DNA of 60,447 nt from a virus, in the IMG/VR virus record IMGVR_UViG_3300010157_000069, positions 1-60,447 of that record. The stretch is one strand, 5' to 3'. A model generated the notes under the pieces. It did no database searches. It saw only the letters and a program-made list of their open reading frames with translations, and had not been told where the DNA came from. The translations under genes and the position numbers were made by a program. Shown piece after piece: positions 41,820-51,418 of the stretch; the first letter of the stretch is position 1, and every line of letters starts with the position of its first letter.

Positions 41820-43244
41820 TTAGTATCCTAGTACAAATTTAAATTGCTCGATGCCATCAACGCTTCTTTGAACACCAACACGATTCTCAATATATGTTAT
41901 ATATCCTGAAAATGGAATGAGTGAAGGTGAAGTTACAGAGAAAACCACCCTCGATGCACCTGAAGATAAACCAATAATTGATTGGCCAACTGTATATGTT
42001 CCATTTATATTTATCAACTGTAATATATTCGTTGATGTGTTGAAATTTAAGACTGTTCCGTAGTAAATAACATTTCCATTATTATCGAATTGTTGTACAA
42101 TTTCATCGGCCGTGTAGACATTTCCTGCACCAGCTGAAACTAGAAATTGGGTTGAAGTGTTATATATTGCACCATTTGCGAGTGCTGGACCAGAGGAACC
42201 ATATACTTGTGGATTAATAAGAAGTCCAACTTGGCGATAATTTACACCGGTTGTAGGCAAAACACCATTTTCAGAACCATTGAATTCAACTGAATACATT
42301 ACATGATTGCAACCCAACTCAGATATTGGATCGTATGCATGGCCGCCGACTGGTGAAATAGGAGCTACGGCTGTTGCACCAGAACCTAATGAAGAAATAT
42401 AACTTAGATTCGCTGAGGTGTATGCCTTGATTGATACATTTGCATATGTATAATTGTTTCCTGCAAAACCTGTTTTGACAACAATATCATTAATTACACC
42501 ATTGGTTATCTGTGAACTTGTTATATTTGCAACGGTTCCTGTACCATCACCTGTTACGGTAACCACAATATATGTGTTAACTGCATCATATCCTGATCCT
42601 CCGTTTGTTACATTTATTACCTCAATGTCTCCGCAACCTGCGTTAGTCAGATATGGTTGAGGTGTGTTTGCACCAACAGGGATAGGCATCCAATCAGTAT
42701 CCAAGAAACTTTTCTTGAGACCTGCATCAATTGTATACATGTATTTCCATTTATACAGGTCATTACCTTGATAGATATTATTTGTTCCGTATGAACCTGG
42801 TTGAAAATATGGCTCAGAAGTTGACAGTCCGCCATTATTATTCGCAAGACATTTGAAAACTTGGTCGTAACGGTTCTTTACATAAAAATTATAAAGTGGA
42901 AATCCATTGGCATCTTTTGCATTCATGTTTACTGAATCGGAATATGCAAAGAAATTGGTGTTATTTGCCCAATTAATCCTTTGAATAACAGGTGAAATGT
43001 TACTGGAGTTAATTAGTTTTGCTCCAAACATATTTTTAAACACTCTTTTCAGATATGTCTGGTCTTCTGTCGGTTGTGTTGGTGTTTCACTTGAATTCAC
43101 TATTGGCCATGAATCCTCTTGGCCAATAAAAGCATATATGGAATTAATGGTAGCACCATTGAGTTTGACTGTCGGATTGTAATAATCCGTCTCAACTCTG
43201 ATTACTTTTGCTTGATTTGTGAGTATGTTTAGATTTGATGCCAT
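41820..43244 (-). CDS. 8: Baseplate wedge protein gp8, enlarged
   Basis: Wedge subunit of the baseplate. Family text: YYNPTVKLNGATINSIYAFI, AFIGQEDSWP, YLKRVFKNMFGAKLINSSNI, FYVKNRYDQVFKCLANNNGG and especially the LYKWKYMYTID block near residue 165. It has 474 residues against 334 in T4. The excess seems to come from inserted beta modules: a GSGYDAVNTYI region at about 205-275 and an AGNVYTADEIVQQ/IGLSSGASRVVFS region at about 365-432, related to modules in gp6 and gp7 and in gp14 and gp15 respectively. The C-terminus (ITYIENRVGVQRSVDGIEQF) is again family-like. It follows the KISELP-type gene. Confidence 0.88.
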   Translation of the reverse strand: MASNLNILTNQAKVIRVETDYYNPTVKLNGATINSIYAFIGQEDSWPIVNSSETPTQPTEDQTYLKRVFKNMFGAKLINSSNISPVIQRINWANNTNFFAYSDSVNMNAKDANGFPLYNFYVKNRYDQVFKCLANNNGGLSTSEPYFQPGSYGTNNIYQGNDLYKWKYMYTIDAGLKKSFLDTDWMPIPVGANTPQPYLTNAGCGDIEVINVTNGGSGYDAVNTYIVVTVTGDGTGTVANITSSQITNGVINDIVVKTGFAGNNYTYANVSIKAYTSANLSYISSLGSGATAVAPISPVGGHAYDPISELGCNHVMYSVEFNGSENGVLPTTGVNYRQVGLLINPQVYGSSGPALANGAIYNTSTQFLVSAGAGNVYTADEIVQQFDNNGNVIYYGTVLNFNTSTNILQLININGTYTVGQSIIGLSSGASRVVFSVTSPSLIPFSGYITYIENRVGVQRSVDGIEQFKFVLGY

Positions 43245-43254
43245 GATTTATTTA

Positions 43255-44913
43255 TTAAGCGTGGGTGACAGAACAGAAAGTATTTTGCACGGTACCATCT
43301 ATTGACATATATCTAAGAAATACAGTTGATGTTCCTGGAATATTATATGTTGTTGCATTTAAGGTTGAATTTAATGCTGATACTCCTGTAGTTAATGTTT
43401 GGTTTGTTCCAGCAGTGTTTGTTATCCATGCAACAACTTCTTTACCTGCCAGTAAATTTGATAGTGTAACAACTAAACCTGTGGACGTTTGAGCCCTAAC
43501 AACAGAAGTATTTGCATGGTCAATTGTTATTGCGGTTTGAGCACCAGGATATACTATTGGAGTATAAACAAAACCTTTTTGCGGTTCAACACGGCCTGTA
43601 AAAGTTACAGAATCTGCATTAAATAACGCGATTCTTTGAATTGTATTTGAACCAACTGGTGTATTATAAAATTCAATACGAGTTCCTCTTGCAGAATCGG
43701 TAAAATTTTCAGATGCAACAAAGTCAATTTTTGTTGGACTGGATCCAGGAAATTGTGTTCCTGTGAAACCATTTCCAACAATTCTCATCATAATGTCATT
43801 GTTTGAAGTTGCTGCAGGTGCCGCAGATGAACCGCGACCCATACGGCCGATTAAAACAGGATAGGTATTTTGACCAAAACTATCTAATACTAAGCGTGTT
43901 GTTGTGTTTGCTTTACCGGTAATCTGCAACATATAATTTGTATTTGATGCTTGATAAGCCGTATTAGCTCCAGTTATCTGTATAAAAGCGGTATTTGGAT
44001 CAAAAGTTGTGTTGTTGAAATCTATTAGTGTTCCGTTAGTTACTAGATTGCCTGTTATATTAATATCTTTAGTGATGTTTGTTGTACGATTGATAACCAA
44101 ATTTGCAGTTGCTATTGATTGGCCAATAATCATATCAACAGTTGTTAATGCTGAATATATTGTATTATTTGCAAGTGCTAAACTACCAATATTACCGGTA
44201 TTAGCAACAACTGCACCTGTAATAGTTAAAGAACCTGAAAAAGTGCCTGTTGTATTTGCAAGTGCATTATTTGCTTTAGCAAATGCAGACTGTGAGTATG
44301 CATTAGAAGCAGCTGCGGTGTTCTGAGAAGTTCCATCTGAGAAGAAAATTTGATTTCCATTGACCATCTTGAAACCGGTAGAAGTCATCTTAGCAATAAC
44401 ATTGGATGATGTGCCACCAGAAACCATAAATCTAGTTTCTGTATTTGATGTTGTAGTACCAATAATCAAATTACCACCAAGTAATCCTGCTGAACTTCCG
44501 CCTTGAACATAAAGATAACCATCTAATGGAGCAACAGCAGTACCGATGTTATTGAATTCGGAACCTGGTTGATATGCAGGATTTGCCAAACCTAAATCTA
44601 AGAAATATGTAGAATCTGTACCATTGTTTGCAGTAATAACATGGTCAGCTGTGCCGCCGCCATTCAGGTTAACAAAGTTGGTTTGTACATATGATTCACC
44701 GGCCAATGAAAACTGTGCAATCGTATTAGGTAAAAGGGTGGTATTGTTACCTACAACCAATGCAGTATTCGCATAAAGACCAGCTGCTAATGTTCCGGCA
44801 GAAAACTGGAATGTTTGTGCAGAGGGTATATCAATACCAACAAACAAAGTGTTTGCTGTGTTTGCATTGATTGTTGAAAATTTAGGTAATTCTGAGATTT
44901 TAATTGTTGACAT
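43255..44913 (-). CDS. KISELP-type structural protein, probable fibre or baseplate component
   Basis: A 552-residue protein beginning MSTIKISELPKFSTINANTA; the KISELP start is common in phage fibre and baseplate proteins. Residues 1-110 form a beta-rich head (DIPSAQTFQFSAGTLAAGLY). About residues 130-200 include MVSGGTSSNVIAKMTSTGFK and FFSDGTSQNTAA, a fibre-shaft motif, followed by a short heptad-like stretch (YSQSAFAKANNALANTTGTF). The C-terminal 130 residues (GFVYTPIVYPGAQTAITIDH) form a beta domain. It lies between gp7 and gp8, a place with no separate gene in T4, so it may be a fibre bound to the wedge. Confidence 0.66.
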   Translation of the reverse strand: MSTIKISELPKFSTINANTANTLFVGIDIPSAQTFQFSAGTLAAGLYANTALVVGNNTTLLPNTIAQFSLAGESYVQTNFVNLNGGGTADHVITANNGTDSTYFLDLGLANPAYQPGSEFNNIGTAVAPLDGYLYVQGGSSAGLLGGNLIIGTTTSNTETRFMVSGGTSSNVIAKMTSTGFKMVNGNQIFFSDGTSQNTAAASNAYSQSAFAKANNALANTTGTFSGSLTITGAVVANTGNIGSLALANNTIYSALTTVDMIIGQSIATANLVINRTTNITKDINITGNLVTNGTLIDFNNTTFDPNTAFIQITGANTAYQASNTNYMLQITGKANTTTRLVLDSFGQNTYPVLIGRMGRGSSAAPAATSNNDIMMRIVGNGFTGTQFPGSSPTKIDFVASENFTDSARGTRIEFYNTPVGSNTIQRIALFNADSVTFTGRVEPQKGFVYTPIVYPGAQTAITIDHANTSVVRAQTSTGLVVTLSNLLAGKEVVAWITNTAGTNQTLTTGVSALNSTLNATTYNIPGTSTVFLRYMSIDGTVQNTFCSVTHA

Positions 44914-44916
44914 TTT

Positions 44917-47900
44917 TTATCCTATTAGAAGCCAAGCGCCTGTTTCTGAAGTTAATATATCACCGGTTTCTGTTCCTAGTTGAGCAAGATACTGTGTTCC
45001 GACTGGTCCAATAATTTGAACATTGTTGTATAGAGAAGTAATACTTCTACCAACAGAAATATATCCGTTTGCACCACTTGTCAATGGACCACTTAAAGTA
45101 ACAGAAGTATACGGAGAACTGAAAGATGTTACTGTCTGAGCTACTCCATTAACTGTAATCGTATCACCAACACGAATAATATCTAATATAGGATACGCCG
45201 TATTACTATAGGTACCATTGTTGACAATGTTATAACTATATGTCAATGATGTTATATTTATTATCTGGTTATTACCATTGGATGCAGAAGTACCTACAGC
45301 CACATTTGCAAAGTATGTCCAAACATTGTCTTGTAGTGTTACTGTATTCGCTGCATAGTTTATTTTAGAAACTAAACCATGAACGGAATCATTGATTCCT
45401 GTTCCATAAACAAATACGATTTCTGTGGTATTTGCAGTAAGAAAACTAGCAATATTTGCACCATACAAATTATTGAAAGTAACCATGTTATTACTTGGAG
45501 TTGTTGCATTACCTGCCGAAATAGATACTGTTGCAGCATTTCCTGCATAGAAACCTAGTGTGTGGCCTGTATCTAATGCATCATTGACAATGAAGTTCAT
45601 ATTGTTGCTTGAACGCATTGCAATTCGACCAATAACTCTTGTGCCTGATGGATGTAATAGATTCAATAACACATCACGATACTTTTCAATCTCTTTAGAT
45701 AGTGTTATTTGATAGGTGTAGTTATTATAATCCACACTTTGCAATACATCAAAGGCGCTTGGTTGACCTGAAGTGTCCAAATATTGGCCATTTCCAATTA
45801 CCAAACCATTCAAGAAAGTTGCATTCGCTTTTGCAAAACCATCACCATATGTAATTATACCATTTGCAGAATCAAATCGTGTATTCTCTACAGAATTATC
45901 AAATGTGGTATTATGTATGGATGTATAACCAGAAACAAGAGAATAAGCAGCACTCCTAACATCAATTTTCAATGGCAGATTTTTATTAGGTATTGCATTA
46001 TAGTTATATACTCTCAACTGGTATATACTGTTATTTGCAGGAATATAATTTTGTAATGCGTTGATTGAGTCCACAGAAGCAATATATGTGGCAGTATTTA
46101 CATTTGCACCTTGATAAATTATATCACCATTCACTGGTATACTCAATGTCGAAACATTGGAAACAATTAAGTCTTGGACTTTTAATGATACTCTTGGTGC
46201 GCTAATATAATCTTGACCGTTTTCTGTGATATTGAATGATGTAATTGCACCTACACGATTTAATGTTTGTGAAAAAGTTGCACCTGTACCTAAAGTTCCA
46301 GGTATCGATAATTGTGCCGTTCCTAAATAATATGAATTTGCATTTCCATTAATTTTAGAATTTGCAGTAAGTATCATTGATGTTGCATTGACAATAGATT
46401 GAACCGTACCAATTACAATATTTGTATTTGTTACCAGTAAAGCACCATTACTGAATTGTGCAGTAAAGTTTGTTCCGTTACCTGTAACTGTTGAACTTGT
46501 TGTTCTTATTGTTACATTACCATTGGCTGTACGTTTAACAACAGCAACAGGTAATGAATTCATGTAACCCATGCCACCTAAAGAAATCATATTGGTTAAG
46601 TTACTTACATAGTCCGCAGATACAATTGAACCAGAACTATTGACAGTTACATTAGCAAAAGCACCATAACCAGATCCACCAATAATTGCAATTTGGTCAT
46701 TGTTAGCATAACCTGAACCCGGTTTAACTATTTGAATTGGTGAAAGAATACCTAAGTTAGCTAGATTTGTTTGAGAATAGACATCCGTCGTATATTCTGA
46801 TATAGCTTGTATGGATGGTGGAGAACTTAAACCACCGCCTTGATTTTGTACAATAAGTGATGCAATTGGATACGTTGTAAAACCAGTAAATGAAAACGCA
46901 TTTGCTAAAGTTGTATTTGCATTTGCACTTAAATTATTTGCAAACTGATAAGATTGTTGTGTCCAAAGTCCTGTTGATACATTATATGTGTTTGCGCCTG
47001 AACTGCCTGCAATATTTCCAATGCAATGGTATCTCTTTAACTGTATACTATCGGTTGGAATAAAAGTTACATTTGCAATTCCTGCAGGATTTAAAGTACC
47101 AACTGTTGCAATAGGTGATGATGGACTTGAACCTGATAGATTTGTAAATTGTATAAAAGTATTTGCACCACCAATTTGCAGGTTTGCTGTAGATGTGGTA
47201 TAACCATATCCCTCATTCGAAACAACAATACGCTGAATTGAACCTGATGTAACTTGGCCAACATATGCGGTTGCACCAACTGGTCCAGCCACATTTGAAT
47301 TTAACCCACCATAAAAAACAATTGGATCACCTGTACTATAAGATAGACCTCTATTGTTTGGATCAATAACAACCTGACTAATTTGGCCAACAATGAGTGC
47401 TGTCAGAGATTCTGAACCAGCTGTTCCTTCTGGTACTATTGCACCATTGAGGAAATATAATGTTTGATTATTTGAATCAACAACAGTAACTGTTTCACCT
47501 GATTGGAATAATCTTTCAACATTTGAAATGAATACTTCTGTTTTAAGACCATCAAATATTGCAGTTTCAACTGTTGCAATAGATTTTGAAATGTTGCCAA
47601 ATACTCTAAGGTTTTGAATTGACAGGAAGTTTTTATCACTGGTCGCCAATTTCAAACTTCTAGGAACATACCACTTACCAGCAGAAGCTTTTAGTAAAGC
47701 ATCTTTAGTATAAAAAAATTCTACATCAGAATTGTAGAGTATTCTAAACAAAAACTTATAAGAAGCAGGCGTACCTTTACTTTCATACAGTTGTTTTGCT
47801 ATTTTGATTGCTTTTCTTTTATCTGCCAATATTTCTTGTGGGAAATAAGACATAAAATCATTTACATAATACTGTAAGAACTGCTCTGTGGTTGTGTCTA

Positions 47901-48075
47901 CATCCATGTAATTCAAAAGATTCTTAGAGAAATCTAATGTATTATTTTGTTCTTCTAACCATTCATAGTATGCCTGTATGAATAAGACAAAATTGGCGTA
48001 GTTTGGGTCCTCACTAATGAATTTAGGAAGCTGAAAAGGAACCAGTAACGATGTTTTATTGGTACTTTGTAACAT
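44917..48075 (-). CDS. 7: Baseplate wedge protein gp7-like
   Basis: A 1052-residue protein, close to T4 gp7 (1032). The N-terminal 150 residues are typical for the wedge protein of T4-like aquatic phages: LLVPFQLPKFISEDPNYANF, FIQAYYEWLEEQNNTLDFSK, YVNDFMSYFPQEILADKRKA and LYESKGTPASYKFLFRILYN. The middle contains several GYG/GSGY beta modules (NEGYGYTTSTANLQI, KPGSGYANNDQIAIIGG) and a SSTVTGNGTNFTAQFSNGAL segment. Towards the C-terminus are a receptor-like YQITLSKEIEKYRDVLLNLL helix and beta strands. Gene order gp25-gp6-gp7 agrees with a wedge operon. The gp7 name is by position, length and the N-terminal blocks. Confidence 0.8.
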   Translation of the reverse strand: MLQSTNKTSLLVPFQLPKFISEDPNYANFVLFIQAYYEWLEEQNNTLDFSKNLLNYMDVDTTTEQFLQYYVNDFMSYFPQEILADKRKAIKIAKQLYESKGTPASYKFLFRILYNSDVEFFYTKDALLKASAGKWYVPRSLKLATSDKNFLSIQNLRVFGNISKSIATVETAIFDGLKTEVFISNVERLFQSGETVTVVDSNNQTLYFLNGAIVPEGTAGSESLTALIVGQISQVVIDPNNRGLSYSTGDPIVFYGGLNSNVAGPVGATAYVGQVTSGSIQRIVVSNEGYGYTTSTANLQIGGANTFIQFTNLSGSSPSSPIATVGTLNPAGIANVTFIPTDSIQLKRYHCIGNIAGSSGANTYNVSTGLWTQQSYQFANNLSANANTTLANAFSFTGFTTYPIASLIVQNQGGGLSSPPSIQAISEYTTDVYSQTNLANLGILSPIQIVKPGSGYANNDQIAIIGGSGYGAFANVTVNSSGSIVSADYVSNLTNMISLGGMGYMNSLPVAVVKRTANGNVTIRTTSSTVTGNGTNFTAQFSNGALLVTNTNIVIGTVQSIVNATSMILTANSKINGNANSYYLGTAQLSIPGTLGTGATFSQTLNRVGAITSFNITENGQDYISAPRVSLKVQDLIVSNVSTLSIPVNGDIIYQGANVNTATYIASVDSINALQNYIPANNSIYQLRVYNYNAIPNKNLPLKIDVRSAAYSLVSGYTSIHNTTFDNSVENTRFDSANGIITYGDGFAKANATFLNGLVIGNGQYLDTSGQPSAFDVLQSVDYNNYTYQITLSKEIEKYRDVLLNLLHPSGTRVIGRIAMRSSNNMNFIVNDALDTGHTLGFYAGNAATVSISAGNATTPSNNMVTFNNLYGANIASFLTANTTEIVFVYGTGINDSVHGLVSKINYAANTVTLQDNVWTYFANVAVGTSASNGNNQIINITSLTYSYNIVNNGTYSNTAYPILDIIRVGDTITVNGVAQTVTSFSSPYTSVTLSGPLTSGANGYISVGRSITSLYNNVQIIGPVGTQYLAQLGTETGDILTSETGAWLLIG

Positions 48076-48079
48076 TTAA

Positions 48080-50155
48080 TTAACTTTTCTTAGCTGTAAC
48101 AGAAACACTCACCGCAGCTGAGTCATATGGATCAATTGTAATTATTCTATTCAACGAAGAAGATATGATTGTCGTTGTTGGTTGACATGATATGGTTAAT
48201 TGGCCCAAATCATTATCGACTGATACAGGATTAAAATTACTTAATATAACAATACCATTTGTGTAATCGATTGTGCCTACATTAGCAGAAACAACAACTT
48301 TACCTTTAACTGTATCGTTAATGTAACTTCTTATTGTTCCATATTGACCTTGTAACTGTGCCACTACAGATGCGCCTGTACCTGTAGTGTCTCCAACAGC
48401 AGCAATAATTGTAGCTAGTGCGGAAGTGTATCCAACGCCTGCATTTGTTACGGTGACTGAATACAACTTGTTGTTAACAATTTTGGCAGTAGCTGTTGCG
48501 CCTGTTCCATCACCTGTAATTACCACAGTTGGTGTATCAGTATAATTATAACCTGGATTTAATACTGAAATTGAATCTATACCAACGGTAGATGTGGGAA
48601 CTTCTTCAAAATAAACACCACTCAATGTTGTTGCAGTATTGCTTGGATTTGTAATAGTTACACTTGGATAACTAACTAAAGAAGAACCATATAACCCGCG
48701 TTTTAATTTGCTATTATAATAGAGATTATATGTCGTTGAAGTACCTAATGTAGGATAAAATTTCTTTTGGACATTTATAGTAAAATCAGAAGAAACTACA
48801 GATTTATTGTATGAGTTTATTGTGGTTAAAACATCATATGAACTGAATGTGGAATTAAAAGTGTTTAGATTATTTGCCGCATAATTGTAAATAGCATTTT
48901 GTATTCCTGTTTGCATTGTTCCAGGAGTCAAAGTAGTCTGAGCCGTGTTATAAAGTACATTTGCAGAAACTTGAATATAGGTATAATCTGGATCAATAAT
49001 CGTAGGTTCAACCGTCATCATACTAATTGGTTTAAGAACCTGAGTTTTAATCAATTCTTTTTGTGTCGTTGTTAAATCGTAGGCACCTTTTGGTTTTAAT
49101 GAGATAAACACTTGACCATAAACTGGCGGAATATTTTCTTCGCCACCCCAAACAGAAACTGCATCGAAAGAAATGCCTAAAGAGTTTTGTTGAACTGCTG
49201 TGATATAATCATTCTTACTTACTGCACGGCCTTGTGCTGCAAAAGCTTTTGGTGCTTGGAATTTAATAGAAGCAATCGCCTCTTTTTCTATGCCTTGAGT
49301 TGCAGCCATTATTGGATTAACAGTTATAGTGGCATAAGAACCAATATTGTCCATTAACACAAAGTTATTGGCTAATCCACCAGCAGTTCCCAATGTTGTT
49401 AGATAATTAACTCTTACGATATTTCCATCAGACAATTGTTTACCTAAAACGCCGTCACCAAAATAAATTTGATAATTTCCATTTACTGCTTCTTGAACAA
49501 AATATACCTTACTTGTTGGATTTAATTCCAAATAACTTGTTTCACTATTATAAACATCATAGTAGGTATTTGTACTAGACTCTTGAACCAATACTTCTAT
49601 TGTAGATAAATCAATATTGGTATCTGGAATTTCATATATGTAATTTGGATTGTTTGTAGAGTTTACGATAAAACTGTATGATGAAAGGCTTCCTTGTTTC
49701 AATTCAATCATTGGAAATTTTGCAAAATTGTTAACCACACTTGCTGTTGTAGCTGTTGTTGTAACATAATTAAAATTTGTTCCATTAACAGGTTCTGAAA
49801 GAAACTTTGTATATTTTGGGATTGTGAGACTTGTAGTTGTCACTCCACTAAAAACAAGATTAATTTCTGCAATAGGTCCAACTGCCGATTTTGGAACATA
49901 ATTCATTAATTTTGCATGAGAAACAACCGAAGAACGCTGCAATGCCGAATCTAAAAACATTTCATTTGCAACCATGTTTAGATAGAAAGCATTATATTGT
50001 GTGTTGTATGCAAGAACATCCAATAGTGTAGAAAGAGCTGAACCTGTAAAGTTGTAATCTTTAAATGTGTCTTGAGATTGCAAATAGGTAATGAAATTTC
50101 TCTTGATATCCGAGAAATCTAGATTAGCTACTTGTATGTTTGTATTTGATGCCAT
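48080..50155 (-). CDS. 6: Baseplate wedge protein gp6
   Basis: Wedge protein that forms the iris-like ring of the baseplate and drives its change to the star form; J-like fold. The 691 residues compare with 660 in T4. Clear N-terminal family block: DFSDIKRNFITYLQSQDTFK, DYNFTGSALSTLLDVLAYNT and FYLNMVANEMFLDSALQRSS. The core has YFGDGVLGKQLSDGNIVRVN and KAFAAQGRAVSKNDYITAVQ, both typical of baseplate J-like proteins. At about 520-600 there is a tandem NPGYNYTDTPTVVITGDGTG and TNAGVGYTSA beta module not expected in T4. It overlaps gp25 by one base. Confidence 0.93.
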   Translation of the reverse strand: MASNTNIQVANLDFSDIKRNFITYLQSQDTFKDYNFTGSALSTLLDVLAYNTQYNAFYLNMVANEMFLDSALQRSSVVSHAKLMNYVPKSAVGPIAEINLVFSGVTTTSLTIPKYTKFLSEPVNGTNFNYVTTTATTASVVNNFAKFPMIELKQGSLSSYSFIVNSTNNPNYIYEIPDTNIDLSTIEVLVQESSTNTYYDVYNSETSYLELNPTSKVYFVQEAVNGNYQIYFGDGVLGKQLSDGNIVRVNYLTTLGTAGGLANNFVLMDNIGSYATITVNPIMAATQGIEKEAIASIKFQAPKAFAAQGRAVSKNDYITAVQQNSLGISFDAVSVWGGEENIPPVYGQVFISLKPKGAYDLTTTQKELIKTQVLKPISMMTVEPTIIDPDYTYIQVSANVLYNTAQTTLTPGTMQTGIQNAIYNYAANNLNTFNSTFSSYDVLTTINSYNKSVVSSDFTINVQKKFYPTLGTSTTYNLYYNSKLKRGLYGSSLVSYPSVTITNPSNTATTLSGVYFEEVPTSTVGIDSISVLNPGYNYTDTPTVVITGDGTGATATAKIVNNKLYSVTVTNAGVGYTSALATIIAAVGDTTGTGASVVAQLQGQYGTIRSYINDTVKGKVVVSANVGTIDYTNGIVILSNFNPVSVDNDLGQLTISCQPTTTIISSSLNRIITIDPYDSAAVSVSVTAKKS

Positions 50156-50547
50156 TATCTGGACCTTTGAAGAATTAGGTTAACTGCTGTTGGTACTGAG
50201 TTATTTCCAACATAAAAACTTAAATAAACTAAAAATGAATTTCCATCTTCATTAAGTGTAATTTCCAACTCATCAATAGCAACCCTTGGCTCATAATTTT
50301 TAATAGTATTTCTTATTTCTGTATCTAAAATTGAGGCGGTAACTTCTGTCGCTGGTTCAAATAGTAATCGATTTAAATTGGAACCAACATCAGGCTGAAA
50401 AGGCCTCTCATAAAAATTAGTCAACAAAAGATTTCTAACCGAGGCTATTACGGCATTCTCATCATAACGGAGAGCAATATCATTTGTACCTGGCACACGC
50501 TTGAATGTGAGGTCTATGTCTGAGTATATTTTTTTTAATGTTGCCAT
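50155..50547 (-). CDS. 25: Baseplate wedge protein gp25
   Basis: Small wedge protein related to phage lysozyme-like sheath initiators (gpW/gp25 family). The 130 residues match T4 gp25 in length (132). Family features: DLTFKRVPGTNDIALRYDEN, AVIASVRNLLLTNFYERPFQ, then PDVGSNLNRLLFEP and the C-terminal ISELEITL-like block VAIDELEITLNEDGNSFLVY. The sheath starts polymerising on this protein with gp6 and gp53. It shares a TAATG overlap with gp6, so translation is coupled. Confidence 0.95.
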   Translation of the reverse strand: MATLKKIYSDIDLTFKRVPGTNDIALRYDENAVIASVRNLLLTNFYERPFQPDVGSNLNRLLFEPATEVTASILDTEIRNTIKNYEPRVAIDELEITLNEDGNSFLVYLSFYVGNNSVPTAVNLILQRSR

Positions 50548-50566
50548 CTTCTATTTATTACTCTTA

Positions 50567-51409
50567 TTAAGAGACATTTGCGGTTTGTGTCTGAGAGAGT
50601 AATCTAGTTTTCAACTTGTTTGTTCCAATATAAGTGTTTACTAATAGAGTTTCAGTTGCACCCAATTCACTTAATGGAGCAACTACAGAATAATCAGCTA
50701 TAACAGCCGCTGAATTTGTAAAGAATGCATTATCTTGTGTAGTATAAGTTGTCATCAAAGAAGTGATGGATCCTATAGTGCTACTTATTGCTTGTGTTTG
50801 CGCCAAAGTTAAATTAGAAGTATTTGGTGTACCCATCGTAATACTATTTGAAAGTGTAATTTGTTGTGAGGACAATGTGTTACTAAGTGTACTTAATGTA
50901 TTACCTAAAGTTATACTAGTAAAATTACCCATAATAGGTGAATTATTTTGCACGCCATCAGATTGATATGTGATATAGGACAATATTTTACCATATCCTA
51001 TTGCCATTCTGTAATGAACTGTAGTCACATCACTTCCCGGATCAACAACATTGGATTGTCTATTAGTAACATACAAGTAATTGTTTACTGTACCTACTGC
51101 ACCAACGGCTGTATTGCCTAAATCACGCAAAGCTTGTGTGACTGTAGAAGATATAGTGGATTGAACATTGATAGCCAATGTTGCAGCATTTATTGAATTG
51201 AGTGCAGATGTTATCGTTATAGTTAATGGTGCCACAGGATTGACAAAATAACCACCAGTATTGGATGTGGAAATGTCTTCGGTTTGCCATGCATTCAATA
51301 ATTGTGGCATAAATGCCAAATTGTTTGCAACGGCACTACTGTCGGTTGTAACTGTCGCGTTGGTTGTTGGGTCTGTTGAATTGAACCCTAATCTTCCATA
51401 AATACTCAT
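50567..51409 (-). CDS. Uncharacterised baseplate-region virion protein
   Basis: A 280-residue protein that I cannot match to a T4 gene. It begins MSIYGRLGFNSTDPTTNATV and has VAPLTITITSALNSINAATL, HYRMAIGYGKILSYITYQSD in the middle and a Ser/Thr/Leu-rich helical second half (LGNTLSTLSNTLSSQQITLS). No catalytic motif, signal peptide or clear membrane segment. It lies between the beta-helix spike gene and gp25, where T4-like aquatic phages often carry an extra structural gene. A baseplate hub or spike-linked role is inferred from position alone. Confidence 0.6.
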   Translation of the reverse strand: MSIYGRLGFNSTDPTTNATVTTDSSAVANNLAFMPQLLNAWQTEDISTSNTGGYFVNPVAPLTITITSALNSINAATLAINVQSTISSTVTQALRDLGNTAVGAVGTVNNYLYVTNRQSNVVDPGSDVTTVHYRMAIGYGKILSYITYQSDGVQNNSPIMGNFTSITLGNTLSTLSNTLSSQQITLSNSITMGTPNTSNLTLAQTQAISSTIGSITSLMTTYTTQDNAFFTNSAAVIADYSVVAPLSELGATETLLVNTYIGTNKLKTRLLSQTQTANVS

Positions 51410-51418
51410 AATATATCC

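Noticed and set aside
43249-43256. AATAAATA before gp8 as a late promoter
   Set aside because: It is only about five bases from the gp8 ATG, leaving no room for a transcribed leader. A similar box at 50552-50559 before gp25 was rejected for the same reason.
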